From NCBI RefSeq assembly GCF_005502465.1, contig NZ_SCOT01000017.1, positions 1 to 61,761 of the forward strand: DNA of 61,761 nt. The letters are read 5' to 3'. Source of the DNA: Sphingopyxis sp. L1A2A (GTDB lineage: Bacteria > Pseudomonadota > Alphaproteobacteria > Sphingomonadales > Sphingomonadaceae). Below, piece by piece: positions 45,512 through 54,549 of this stretch; position 1 is the stretch's first letter, and each line of letters opens with the position of its first letter. A program made the position numbers and the translations under genes. Under the pieces are notes generated by a model. That model had not been told where the DNA came from and searched no databases. It was given only the letters and a program-made list of their open reading frames with translations.

Positions 45512-47539
45512 ATGGACGGCATGATCACGCTGCCCCGTATCTCCCGTCTGGCACTGGCCGCGGCCCTGCTTCTTCCCACCATGGCCCATGCCAGCGAACT
45601 CACCCCCGAACAGATGGCGTGGTATCGCGCCCAGATGGGGCTGGCCTCGACATCGGGGCCGCCGCCGGCGACGAACTCGGTCGGCGACGCGGTGATGGAA
45701 TGGCGGCGGCTGACCGCCAACAGCGGCGCCTCGTTCGACCAGCTGTCGCGCTTTCTGATGACCAATCGCGGCTGGCCCGACGCCGACAAGATGCGCGTTC
45801 GCGCCGAAAAATCGATCGCCATCGACAGCTTCGACCCCGCACGCACCCTCGCTTATTTTCAGGCCTATCCGCCGCAAACACCCAGTGGCCACCTGCGCCA
45901 TGCGATGGCGCTGAACGCTTCGGGCCGCCGCGACGACGCCCATGCCGCGGTGCGCCGGGCGTGGACGAGCGGACCGCTCGACGATTATGAAGCCAGCCGT
46001 GCGCTCAGCCTGTTCCCGGGCGCGCTGTCGGTCGCCGACCATGACGCGCGGATGGACCGCTTGCTCTGGTCGGGCGCCACCGCCGCCGCCAGCCGCCAGC
46101 TCGCTTATACATCGCCCGAGCGGCGCAGCGTCTTTGCCGCGCGCCTGGCGATGCGCAGCAGCTCGGTCGATGCGGCGTTTCAGGCATCGGCCGCCGAAGC
46201 CGCCAACCCGTCGCTGACCCGCAGCGATGCCGGATACATCACCGACAAGGCGACCTGGCTGCGGCAGACCGGCCGCGTCGGCGAAGCGCGCGCGCTGCTC
46301 GCGGCGCCGCGCGCCCTCGCCAAGGCGCCGACCGATCCCGAAGAATGGATCGAGACGCTGTTGACCAATGCCCGTCAGGCCGACAGCGCAGGCGACAAGC
46401 TCACCGCCTATAATATTGCGCGGCAATTGAACGACAGCTTTCCGCCGGGCACCGTGATCCGCGAAACCCCGCTCAGCGTGCGCGACGATTACACGTCGCT
46501 GGCGTGGCTGGCAGGGCAACTCGCCTACAAGGACCTCCGCCGCCCCGCCGAGGCAGTGGCGCTGTACCGCGCCTATGGGGAAGCGGCGCGATCAGCGCAG
46601 ACGCGCACCAAGGGCTTTTACTGGGCGGGCCGCGCCGCGCTCGCGGCGGGCGACCGCTCGACGGCGAACACCCATTTCGCCGACGCTGCACAGCATTACG
46701 ACCAATTCTACGGCCAGCTGGCGCTCGAACGGCTGAGCCGTCCCCAGCCGCGCCCGACGCCCAATCCGACGATCCAGGTCAGCAGCAACGACAAGCGCGC
46801 GTTCGACGACGACCGGCTGGTCCGCGCCGCGCGCGCGCTGGGCGAGATCGGCGCGTGGCGCGAACAATCGCTGTTCCTGCGTGCGCTGGCGCAAAAGGCG
46901 ACGTCGCCCGCCGACCATGTCCTGGCCGGACAATTGGCATCGCAGATCGGGCGCCCCGACCTCGGCGTCATGATCGGCCGCAGCGCGCAGGCGAACAGCC
47001 TCGACGCGGTCGAGGTTGCAGGTTTCCCGACGGTGCGCGTGCCCGCGGGGCATGAAGGAAATTGGACCTTTATCCACGCGATCACCCGGCAGGAAAGCCA
47101 GTTCGATCGCGCCGCCATCAGCCATGCCGGGGCGCGCGGGATGATGCAGTTGATGCCCGGCACCGCGAACGAGGTCGCCGGCAAACTCGGACTGTCGTAT
47201 AACCGCGACCTGCTGACCACCGACACCAATTACAACATGATGTTGGGGTCGACCTATTTCCAGCAGATGCTGCGCTATTTCGGCGGCAGCTATCCGCTCG
47301 CGGTCGCGGCGTATAACGCCGGGCCGGGCAATGTGAACAAATGGCTGCGCGCCAATGGCGACCCGCGCACCGGATCGATCGAAATGATCGACTGGATCGA
47401 GGCGATCCCGATCTTTGAAACGAAGAATTATGTCCAGCGCGTGCTCGAAAATGCGGTCGTTTACGACACGCTGCAGCAAGGCAAGACGCTGCCGCAGGCA
47501 CCGCTCAGCTTCTACCTCGGCAAGCGCACCCCCGGATAA
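45512..47539 (+). CDS. Soluble lytic murein transglycosylase (Slt-type)
   Basis: About 675 residues. A signal peptide (PRISRLALAAALLLPTMAHA), a long alpha-superhelical ring-forming domain, and a C-terminal SLT catalytic domain with Glu528 in TRQESQFDRAAISHAGARG, followed by MMQLMPGTA and YNAGPGNVNKWL. It cleaves peptidoglycan with anhydromuropeptide release. AAGGAG lies about 12 nt before ATG 45512; an in-frame ATG at 45470 would hide the signal peptide behind a polar leader. Confidence 0.92.
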   Translation: MDGMITLPRISRLALAAALLLPTMAHASELTPEQMAWYRAQMGLASTSGPPPATNSVGDAVMEWRRLTANSGASFDQLSRFLMTNRGWPDADKMRVRAEKSIAIDSFDPARTLAYFQAYPPQTPSGHLRHAMALNASGRRDDAHAAVRRAWTSGPLDDYEASRALSLFPGALSVADHDARMDRLLWSGATAAASRQLAYTSPERRSVFAARLAMRSSSVDAAFQASAAEAANPSLTRSDAGYITDKATWLRQTGRVGEARALLAAPRALAKAPTDPEEWIETLLTNARQADSAGDKLTAYNIARQLNDSFPPGTVIRETPLSVRDDYTSLAWLAGQLAYKDLRRPAEAVALYRAYGEAARSAQTRTKGFYWAGRAALAAGDRSTANTHFADAAQHYDQFYGQLALERLSRPQPRPTPNPTIQVSSNDKRAFDDDRLVRAARALGEIGAWREQSLFLRALAQKATSPADHVLAGQLASQIGRPDLGVMIGRSAQANSLDAVEVAGFPTVRVPAGHEGNWTFIHAITRQESQFDRAAISHAGARGMMQLMPGTANEVAGKLGLSYNRDLLTTDTNYNMMLGSTYFQQMLRYFGGSYPLAVAAYNAGPGNVNKWLRANGDPRTGSIEMIDWIEAIPIFETKNYVQRVLENAVVYDTLQQGKTLPQAPLSFYLGKRTPG

Positions 47540-47545
47540 GTCCGC

Positions 47546-48028
47546 GTGGCGGGGGAACGCAGCAATATCATCAGCCCCGCCGGCTTTGCCGCGCTGCGCG
47601 CCGAATATGACGCGCTGCTGGGCGACGAGCGACCCAAGCTGGTCGAGGTGATCAGCTGGGCGGCGGGCAATGGCGACCGCAGCGAGAATGGAGACTATAT
47701 CTATGGTCGCAAGCGACTGCGCGAGATCGACCGGCGGCTGTCGTTCCTGGCGCGGCGGATGAAGGCGGCGCGCGTCGTCGACCCCGCACAGCAACCCGAC
47801 AAGAGCCGGATCTGGTTCGGCGCCACCATCGAACTTGCCGACGACGATGACGCGCGGCGCACCGTCACGCTGGTCGGCGACGACGAAGCAGAAGCGGGCG
47901 ACGGCCGGATCGGCTGGAACAGCCCGCTCGCCCGCGCACTGCGCGGCGCCGCGATCGGCGATTTGCGCGTCGTGCAGCTCCCGTCGGGACCGAAAGAGTG
48001 GGAGGTAATGGCGGTTAGCTATTCCTGA
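47546..48028 (+). CDS. greB: Transcription elongation factor GreB
   Basis: A 160-residue Gre factor. The N-terminal coiled coil holds NGDRSENGDYIYGRKRLREIDRR, where the DRSENGDY acidic tip that enters the RNA polymerase channel and the GreB-type YIYGRKR stretch are clear. The C-terminal FKBP-like domain starts near residue 85. The start is GTG 47546, 6 nt after the transglycosylase stop, so the two are co-transcribed. Confidence 0.9.
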   Translation: MAGERSNIISPAGFAALRAEYDALLGDERPKLVEVISWAAGNGDRSENGDYIYGRKRLREIDRRLSFLARRMKAARVVDPAQQPDKSRIWFGATIELADDDDARRTVTLVGDDEAEAGDGRIGWNSPLARALRGAAIGDLRVVQLPSGPKEWEVMAVSYS

Positions 48029-48032
48029 CCAG

Positions 48033-49799
48033 TCACTCGCCAATCCCCGCAATCAGATCGCGTTGATCCGTGCGCAATTCGGGCAGATCGCGCGCCAGCC
48101 TGGCCCAATGTGCCGCTTCCTTCGCGTCGGCGGTCACTCCAATCCCCTTCGCATAAGCATCGGCCAAGATCGCACGCGACCCCGCAAAACCCGCGCGCGC
48201 CGCAACGCCGCAATCCTCGATCGCGCCCGCCAGCGTCTTCGCTGCAAAATGCGCCTCGCACAGCCAGTGATTGCCCTCGGGATTGCCCGCCGCCGCGATG
48301 GTGCGCAGCCGCGCGAGGTTCGCGATGCGGGTATCGGCGAAATAGGTCAGCGCAAAGATTGCCGCCGGATGCCCTTTTTCGGCCGCTTCGGCATAGAGCG
48401 CCTGCGAGCGGGCGAAATCGGCAGGTCCGAAGGTGCCCGCCGCGAGACGATAGGCGAGATGCGTTTTCGCCTTCGAAAATCCGGCGCTCGATGCCGCGAC
48501 ATACAGGTCATAGGCCAGGCGGGTGTTGTCGGGGGAAGGATAGTTCTCAAGCAAGAGATACGCGAGCTCCTGACGCCCGGCCGGAAAACCCTGTCGCGCA
48601 GATTTTTCGAGATATTGGCGCGCGCGCCACACTTCGCGCTTCACCCCGACGCCGAGCGAGAACATATAGCCTGCCAGGTGCTGGGCGAGCGGGTCGCCGC
48701 TCTCGGCAAGCGCGACGATCCTGGCTGCGCCGTGTCGCGACAAGACGTCGGCAATCAAGATCGGTTCATCCTCGATCGCCAGTCGATCAAGGGAAATGTC
48801 GGAGAGTTCAGGCGAGATGCGGCCGCGCCAGAGGTTGGCGGCGGGGTCGGGAGCGGGCGCCGCCCCGCGCGCCGCATCATAGGTGGGCGCGCGGGGTGCC
48901 AGCGGTGGTGGCGGCGGCGCGGACCAGTTGAACCGCGCGGGCGGCGACGCGGGCACCTCGGGCGGCGCAACCAGATAATAATCGTCGAACCAGCTGCCAT
49001 AATGAAACGGCTGCTGCGGACCCAGGGCCATGCCGTGGGTGCGTTTATACACTTCACGCGACACGATTTTGAAATAGTCGGATATTTCCAGACCGGGAAT
49101 GCCCAGTTCCTTGACCACCGCCGCCGCGAACGGGCTGACCGGCGATCCGACCGGCGCAAAGTCAAGCGCGGGCCGCCCCTTCGCGGTCGAATAGAAGACC
49201 GCCCCCTGCCCGATGTCGAGCAGCCCGAGCGGTGCCGACGCCGCGTCACCCCCCGCGACATTGACGTCCTCGATCCGCACGACCGGTTCGGCGGTGCGGC
49301 AGGCATCGACGAACAGCAGCGTGAAGGCGCCCGCCGGCACCACGCGCTTCACGGCGGCTTCGATCGACAAATAGCGTTTTTCGACGTCGGCGCGGCGCGT
49401 CGCGGGCGGAGCCTCCATCGGCACCAGCCAGTTGCGCCCGCCATATTCAAAGCCGTGTCCGGCATAATAGATAATCACCGACTTCGCGCCCGCCGCATCC
49501 GCCGCAAAGCGGGTCAGCGCCGCGTCGAGCGTCGGCATGTCGGCATTGCGCACGATGCGCGGCGAAATCCCCGCCTTTGCAAAGGCGATGCAGACATAAT
49601 CAATGTCGTTGACCGCGTTTTTCAGCGACGGCCATTCCCAGTCATTATAGGCGCTGTTGCCGATCAGCAGCGCGACCCGCTCGCCCTCCAGCGGCGCGGT
49701 GCCGCACCCGTCCAAGGGTTGGGCGGCCACCATGGGAGCGGCAAAAAACATCCCGAGCAGCGCCACCCAAAATGCCCCGATGCGCGCTCGCTTCGCCAT
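48033..49799 (-). CDS. Secreted caspase-like (C14) protein with Sel1 repeats
   Basis: About 588 residues. A signal peptide (residues 1-26), then a caspase-fold domain with His115 in YYAGHGFEYGG and Cys167 in LLFVDACRTAEP, so the His-Cys dyad is intact. A Pro/Ala linker (about 285-320) leads to a C-terminal array of Sel1/TPR-like helical repeats (SARQGFPAGRQELAYLL; AEKGHPAAIFALTYF; ARAGFAGSRAILADAYAKGIG). Bacterial orthocaspase relatives cleave after basic residues or are regulatory; periplasmic localisation is expected. ATG 49799 has GGGGTAGG upstream; 49811 is the alternative. Confidence 0.88.
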   Translation of the reverse strand: MAKRARIGAFWVALLGMFFAAPMVAAQPLDGCGTAPLEGERVALLIGNSAYNDWEWPSLKNAVNDIDYVCIAFAKAGISPRIVRNADMPTLDAALTRFAADAAGAKSVIIYYAGHGFEYGGRNWLVPMEAPPATRRADVEKRYLSIEAAVKRVVPAGAFTLLFVDACRTAEPVVRIEDVNVAGGDAASAPLGLLDIGQGAVFYSTAKGRPALDFAPVGSPVSPFAAAVVKELGIPGLEISDYFKIVSREVYKRTHGMALGPQQPFHYGSWFDDYYLVAPPEVPASPPARFNWSAPPPPPLAPRAPTYDAARGAAPAPDPAANLWRGRISPELSDISLDRLAIEDEPILIADVLSRHGAARIVALAESGDPLAQHLAGYMFSLGVGVKREVWRARQYLEKSARQGFPAGRQELAYLLLENYPSPDNTRLAYDLYVAASSAGFSKAKTHLAYRLAAGTFGPADFARSQALYAEAAEKGHPAAIFALTYFADTRIANLARLRTIAAAGNPEGNHWLCEAHFAAKTLAGAIEDCGVAARAGFAGSRAILADAYAKGIGVTADAKEAAHWARLARDLPELRTDQRDLIAGIGE

Positions 49800-49947
49800 G
49801 CCTACCCCCATGTAGCGCCGTTGGGCGCCCGCATAAAAATGGCGGAATTCTGCGCAACTTCACACTGAAATCGCATTGTCCCGCATCCCCCGACCCGTCG
49901 GCAAGACGGTAGGTGACCGGCGCCGGGTAGGAAAGCGGAAACTAGTG

Positions 49948-50103
49948 TCAGGGCTGCAGCAGTGCCGGGATGATCCAGATCGCCGACATCACGATCACCA
50001 CCGCGATCAGCGAGAAAGCAAGAACATAGCGGACATTGTGACCCTTGACGCCGCCGCTCGCCTCGGTCTCCGTCACTTCGACATGGTCATCGACGACTTT
50101 CAT
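49948..50103 (-). CDS. Small single-TM protein, 51 aa
   Basis: The first 24 residues are hydrophilic and acidic (KVVDDHVEVTETEASGG), followed by one span (RYVLAFSLIAVVIVMSAIWIIPAL). GGAAGGGA lies close before ATG 50103. It lies between the caspase-like gene and rnpB. No family is recognised. Small coding genes of this kind are easily missed; codon use and the ribosome site support it. Confidence 0.6.
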   Translation of the reverse strand: MKVVDDHVEVTETEASGGVKGHNVRYVLAFSLIAVVIVMSAIWIIPALLQP

Positions 50104-50182
50104 GGTGCATTTCCCTTCCAAATCGTCCGCTTGTAACGCGGCCCTGGCACGGGCGGTTCCGCGCGGCGCCGGGGAGAGAGGT

Positions 50183-50574
50183 GCCAGAGGGTCTGTAAGC
50201 CGGGTTCTGTCCACCCCGTTGCCGGGGATGGGCGATCATTCCTCTAGGCGAACGGTTACCCGAACGCTCAAGCAGTCAACCCGGACGGCTGGGCCGGAAC
50301 CAGCCCTGGATTGCTCCGCACCGTCCCTATTCGACCTTGCTCCCGGTGGGGTTTGCCGTGCCGCGCCTGTTACCAGCCGCGCGGTGCGCTCTTACCGCAC
50401 CCTTTCACCTTTCGCCGGGCCGAAGCCTTGGCGGTTTGCTCTCTGTGGCACTTTCCCTGAACCGGTCCGAAGACCGGCCCGCCGGACGTTATCCGGCACC
50501 GTGATTTCCGTGGAGCCCGGACTTTCCTCCCCCGGCAGGATACCCCACCGGCGGCGATCGCCCGACCCTCTGGC
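50183..50574 (-). ncRNA. rnpB: RNase P RNA
   Basis: The two ends pair as P1 (GCCAGAGGGTC at the 5' side, GACCCTCTGGC at the 3' side). The catalytic core is present near the 5' end (GAGGAAAGTCCGGGCTCCAC) with its partner near the 3' end (ACAGAACCCGGCTTACAGA). Type A bacterial architecture is expected, about 392 nt. It has no coding frame. Confidence 0.95.
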
Positions 50575-50666
50575 GGATGCGAGTATAGCGCGAAAGGATA
50601 AGCAATACGAGCGATTGTAAGGAGGACCGGTTTGGGGTGGAAAGCGGCCGTTTGCTATCCCACCTT

Positions 50667-50739
50667 CGTCATCCCAGACTTGATCCGGGATCTATAGCTG
50701 CGCCGTCGTCATGTAGCCCGGATCAAGTCCGGGATGACG
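50667..50739. repeat. Palindromic repeat, family B, copy 3
   Basis: Arms CGTCATCCCAGACTTGATCC (from 50667) and GGATCAAGTCCGGGATGACG (to 50739). A shorter, more diverged copy of the element at 22344-22434. The gap 50575-50899 contains this repeat, a probable rnpB promoter near 50580-50640 on the minus strand, and nothing else recognisable. Confidence 0.88.
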
Positions 50740-50899
50740 ATGAAAGGACGGGCAAGTTTTGGTCATTGACGGTCAGGCCGCTTTGGGTGGAATGCCGACA
50801 TCGGCAACGGCGCGCAAGCGATGCACTGGTGCCATTTGGCGCTCGTTCGCAGGGCCATGGTCGTGGTAACCGTGCCGACCCGCTCTGGAGCCGTCGATT

Positions 50900-51319
50900 A
50901 TGGATTTGGGTATCAAAGCAGCCTTTGCCAGCGAAATGGCCGCCGCGCGGGCTGCGGAGGCGGCGGGCGATATGGCGCTGGCCAAACACTATCTGGAGCG
51001 GGCCCATGTCCTGGGCCAGCGCTGGTATGCCGCGCATGTGCAGACGCATTTTCATATGTTGCGGCTCGCGCTCAAGCAATCGGATGCCAAGGAAGCGCGC
51101 GGACAGCTCGTCAGACTGATCGGTGCCGGTCCCTTCCACCTTGCGGGCTGGGTTCCGGTCGGCAACACGGGCGGGGCCGATGTTTCGGCAACACGGCCGA
51201 TGCCGATACCGGCGGACTTGCAGGTCTATCTTGAGGGTCATTCGCTGCGCAACGGTTTGATCCTGCGTGGCGTTTTGGTCGCTGTGCTGGCCGCCGCCTA
51301 TCTGCTTTTTATGCGATGA
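50900..51319 (+). CDS. DUF3703 family protein
   Basis: A 139-residue protein. The DUF3703 pattern is clear: HYLERAHVLGQR, HVQTHFHMLRLAL, GQLVRLIGAGPF and WVPVGNTGGADV, then PMPIPADL, with one C-terminal hydrophobic segment (ILRGVLVAVLAAAYLLFM). The family's function is unknown. CTGGAG precedes ATG 50900. It converges with the amidase gene. Confidence 0.8.
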   Translation: MDLGIKAAFASEMAAARAAEAAGDMALAKHYLERAHVLGQRWYAAHVQTHFHMLRLALKQSDAKEARGQLVRLIGAGPFHLAGWVPVGNTGGADVSATRPMPIPADLQVYLEGHSLRNGLILRGVLVAVLAAAYLLFMR

Positions 51320-51385
51320 ACGGGCCAATGGTTCAGGACCGCGCGCCGGGGTCGTTCGTGTCCGGCTTCGGCCGCAACCCGCCGT

Positions 51386-52075
51386 TCAATTCCCCTCGGG
51401 CTGCGGCAACAGCAGCGCGAGCAGGATCGCGCGGCACTCACCGCAGATCGTGCCATCGATCAGTTCGGGTCGAAACCGCCGCTGGAACGCCACCGTCGCC
51501 GCAAACCCGTCGGTCACGTCATACCCAAAGCGTTCGAGCGCCAGCAGGAAACCGGCGTCGGTCCACAGCGGATCGGTCAGTTTTTTGGTCGGGCGCGGCA
51601 GCGCGAGGCGGCGGCGAGCGAGCTCGTCCCACGGGAACAGCTCGCCCGGATCCTGCTTGCGCGTCGGCGCGATGTCCGAATGGCCGACGACATTGCCGCG
51701 GGTGACCGCGTACCGGTCCTTGATGATGTGGACCAGCCGGACGACCGAGGCGATTTGGGGATCGGGGAATGGGACATAGCCCCATTCATGCCCCGGATTG
51801 ACGATCTCGATCCCGACGCTGGCCGAATTGATGTCGCTGATCCCGCGCCAGTGCGCCTTGCCGGCGTGCCAGGCGCGCTTGTCCTCGGGCACCATATGGG
51901 TGATCTGGCCGTCCTCGCTGACGACATAATGTGCCGACACCTTCGCATCGGGATTGGCAAGCCAATCAATGGCTTCGGCACCGTCCTTCATGCCGGTATA
52001 GTGCAGCACGATCATCGAGATGGGCAGCGCGCGATCGTCGAAATTGGGAGACCAGCGTTCGATAAAATCGCTCAT
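51386..52075 (-). CDS. N-acetylmuramoyl-L-alanine amidase (Amidase_2)
   Basis: A 229-residue AmpD/AmiD-type zinc amidase. The zinc ligands lie in IVLHYTGM and VVGHSDIAP with a final Asp/His set in the DIAP region; HAGKAHWRGISDIN and GIEIVNPGHEWG are typical. A C-terminal peptidoglycan-binding-like helical segment follows (DAGFLLALERFGYD). No signal peptide is visible, so a cytosolic anhydromuropeptide-recycling role, as for AmpD, is plausible. Confidence 0.9.
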   Translation of the reverse strand: MSDFIERWSPNFDDRALPISMIVLHYTGMKDGAEAIDWLANPDAKVSAHYVVSEDGQITHMVPEDKRAWHAGKAHWRGISDINSASVGIEIVNPGHEWGYVPFPDPQIASVVRLVHIIKDRYAVTRGNVVGHSDIAPTRKQDPGELFPWDELARRRLALPRPTKKLTDPLWTDAGFLLALERFGYDVTDGFAATVAFQRRFRPELIDGTICGECRAILLALLLPQPEGN

Positions 52076-52149
52076 GCGTTCGGGAGACCCGTCCTGTGCT
52101 TGCCAAGCCGTCGATTGCGCCAGTGGCGCGCAAAAAGCAAGGACAGGCT

Positions 52150-53004
52150 CTAGGCCGCCGCGCGCCGCACCTGCTGATCGGCAGGCTCGTAAAGGCCGCG
52201 CAGCCGCGGGCTGGCGACGAACTGATCGGTTTGCCCCAGCACCGTCTCGCCCGCCCCGAGCACGAGGAAACTCTGCGGTGCGGCCATCGCGCGCAGCCGC
52301 GCAAAGGCTTTCTCGCGCATCGGCGCCGAGAAATAGAGGAGCAGGTTGCGGCAGAAAATCAGGTCGGCCGAACTCGCCAGTGGCGGCCGGTCGGTGAGCA
52401 TGTTCTGCACCGAAAAATCGATGCGGCGGCGCAGATCGGCCTTGGCCAGCCAGCCGCCCTCGGTCTGATCGAACCAGCGCACCATCCGCTGCACCGGCAG
52501 GCCGCGCTGGATTTCAAACTGACTGTACAGACCGACCCGGGCGCGGCCGATCGCGTGATAGCTGACGTCGGTGCCGACGATATCGACCTGCCAGTCGGCC
52601 CATTTCTCGCCCTGTTCGGCGATCAGCATCGCTAGCGAATAGGCTTCCTGCCCGGTCGAGACACCGCAATGCCAGATCGTCAGCCGCCGCCGCAACTTGT
52701 TGATCTCACGCAATTGATCCAGAACTTTGGCAGCAATGTCGTCGAACAAGCTGTATTCACGATAGAAAAAGGTTTCGTTGTTGAGCATCGCATCGACCGT
52801 ATCGTCGAGCAACAGGCGGCTGTTCGAGGTGACCAGCGCCGCCACCAGCGCGTCGAGGTCGCCGATCCCATGCCGCTGCATCACCGGTTTCAGCGACATT
52901 TCGATGCGCCAGATGCGGCTGGGCGACAGGGTCTGCCCGGTCCGCGATTCGAGCACGCCCATCAGGACGCGATAGGCCGACTCGCTGGCGCTGCCGCCCA
53001 TCAT
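52150..53004 (-). CDS. cheR: Chemotaxis methyltransferase CheR
   Basis: A 284-residue SAM-dependent methyltransferase. The N-terminal helical domain starts with YRVLMGVLESRTGQTLSPSR; the SAM domain has LTIWHCGVSTGQEAYSLAML and VDIVGTDVSYHAIGRAR, then DLIFCRNLLLYFS. It methylates receptor glutamates. ATG 53004 overlaps the cheB stop (ATGA). It is the last gene of the che operon. Confidence 0.93.
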   Translation of the reverse strand: MMGGSASESAYRVLMGVLESRTGQTLSPSRIWRIEMSLKPVMQRHGIGDLDALVAALVTSNSRLLLDDTVDAMLNNETFFYREYSLFDDIAAKVLDQLREINKLRRRLTIWHCGVSTGQEAYSLAMLIAEQGEKWADWQVDIVGTDVSYHAIGRARVGLYSQFEIQRGLPVQRMVRWFDQTEGGWLAKADLRRRIDFSVQNMLTDRPPLASSADLIFCRNLLLYFSAPMREKAFARLRAMAAPQSFLVLGAGETVLGQTDQFVASPRLRGLYEPADQQVRRAAA

Positions 53005-54119
53005 GGCTTGCGCCGCCCCGGCAGAAAGCTGCCGAGCATCAGCGCGATCGCGTCGGGGTTCAGCGTCGCGGCGGCAATGCCCGCCTTGGCAACAGCGCCG
53101 GGCATCCCCCAGATCACGCAGCTTTCGGGCGCCTGAGCAAAGATCGTGCCGCCCGCTTCCTTCAGCCGCGCGGCCCCGATCACGCCGTCGCGGCCCATGC
53201 CGCTGAGGATCACGGCGACGCCGCCCTTGCCGTATACTTCGGCAACCGAATCGAGCATCGGGTCGGCGGACGGGCAACAGCCATTGTCTACGACGCGGTT
53301 GTCTAGCACGATTTCATGGCGGCGGCCGGCTGCAACAACGAGCAGATGGGCATCGCCGGGCGCCAGATAGATATGGCCGCGTTCGACCGTCATCCCGGCG
53401 GCGGCAACGCAGACGCGGCGCGATGTCATCGTCGCAATCTGCCGGGCATAAAATTCCATGAAGGCATCGGGCAGATGCTGGGTCAGCAGGATCGGCGCGG
53501 TGATCCGCGGATCGAGATTGGCGAGGAAATTGGTGAAAGCGGGAATTCCTCCGGTCGACGCCGCCACCGCGATGCACTCGATCGGCTGATCGCTGTCGAT
53601 CGCGAGCGCGGTCGGCGCGGGCGCGCGGCGCTCGGCGGCGGAGATCGGCGCCGGAAAATCCTGCTGATGGCCCAGCGTCATGATGCGGTCGGTCAGCACC
53701 TCGGCAAAGCGGCCCGAAAAACTGCCGCGGCCAGGTTTGGCCAGCGTGTCGCTGGCGCCCAGCGCAAGGGCTTCGATCGCCGCCGGACCGCCCTCGACGC
53801 AATTTGACGAGAGGATCAGGACGCGCGCCTTGGCGGCGCGTTTCAGGATGTGCGGCAAGGCGTCGATGCCGTTCATCCCCGGCATTTCGATGTCGAGCAC
53901 GACGACATCGACGGGTTCGCGCGCGAGAAACGCAAGCGCGTCCTGTGCCGACGCGACCGATGCACAGATTTGTAGCCCCGCGCGCTGGTCGATAATGCGT
54001 TCGAGGATGCTGCGGACGACCAGGCTGTCATCGACCAGCATGACCCGTACCGTCCGCGCCGATGGTTCCGGATCGGGAATCAGGGGTTGGGGACGCGCCA
54101 TCGCCATCGCCTTATGCAA
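53001..54119 (-). CDS. cheB: Chemotaxis protein-glutamate methylesterase CheB
   Basis: A 372-residue response regulator with a REC domain (acidic pair DD at 30-31, phosphoacceptor Asp76 in VVLDIEMPGMNG) and a methylesterase domain with Ser188 (AASTGG), His215 (TQHLP) and Asp311 (GMGRDG). It overlaps the cheY end by 8 nt. Several in-frame ATGs lie near the start (54119, 54107, 54101); the first is used here. Confidence 0.93.
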   Translation of the reverse strand: MHKAMAMARPQPLIPDPEPSARTVRVMLVDDSLVVRSILERIIDQRAGLQICASVASAQDALAFLAREPVDVVVLDIEMPGMNGIDALPHILKRAAKARVLILSSNCVEGGPAAIEALALGASDTLAKPGRGSFSGRFAEVLTDRIMTLGHQQDFPAPISAAERRAPAPTALAIDSDQPIECIAVAASTGGIPAFTNFLANLDPRITAPILLTQHLPDAFMEFYARQIATMTSRRVCVAAAGMTVERGHIYLAPGDAHLLVVAAGRRHEIVLDNRVVDNGCCPSADPMLDSVAEVYGKGGVAVILSGMGRDGVIGAARLKEAGGTIFAQAPESCVIWGMPGAVAKAGIAAATLNPDAIALMLGSFLPGRRKP

Positions 54120-54486
54120 TGCCGACGAGCTGCAATTTTCCTTCCAGCGTTTCGCGATCGAACGGCTTCATCACATATTCGTCGGCGCCGGCTTCGATCG
54201 CGGCGCGGATATGGTCGATGCTGTTTTCCGTGGTGCAGAACACGACCCGCGGCCGTTCTTCATGGCCATAATCGAGATCGTTGAACGCGCCGAGAAACTC
54301 CATGCCGCTCATCACCGGCATGTTCCAGTCGAGCAGGATCACGTCAGGGCGGTTGGCACGGCAAAAGGTCAGCGCCTCCTGCCCATCGGCCGCCTCTTCG
54401 ACGGCAAAGGACATGCTTTCAAGGATATGGCGCGCGACCTTGCGAATGACTTTGCTGTCATCGACGACCAGACAAGATTTCAACAT
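54112..54486 (-). CDS. cheY: CheY-like response regulator
   Basis: A 124-residue single receiver: DD at 9-10, Asp53 in LLDWNMPVMSG, Thr in FCTTEN, and Lys in VMKPFDRETL. ATG 54486 is preceded by GGAGG. It lies 63 nt downstream of cheW and overlaps cheB. It is probably the phosphate acceptor of CheA in this cluster, though flagellar genes are not in view. Confidence 0.9.
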   Translation of the reverse strand: MLKSCLVVDDSKVIRKVARHILESMSFAVEEAADGQEALTFCRANRPDVILLDWNMPVMSGMEFLGAFNDLDYGHEERPRVVFCTTENSIDHIRAAIEAGADEYVMKPFDRETLEGKLQLVGIA

Positions 54487-54549
54487 TAATACCTCCGCAA
54501 CCCCAGATTTCACGCCACGCTAGTTTGAAGGAGTGTCCAGCCCGTTAAT

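Noticed and set aside
49927..49935. Another CTTTCCTAC on the minus strand upstream of the caspase-like gene
   Set aside because: Only 9 nt match, the flanking bases differ from the three good copies and the distance to the start (about 116 nt) does not fit. One such 9-mer is expected by chance in a window this size.
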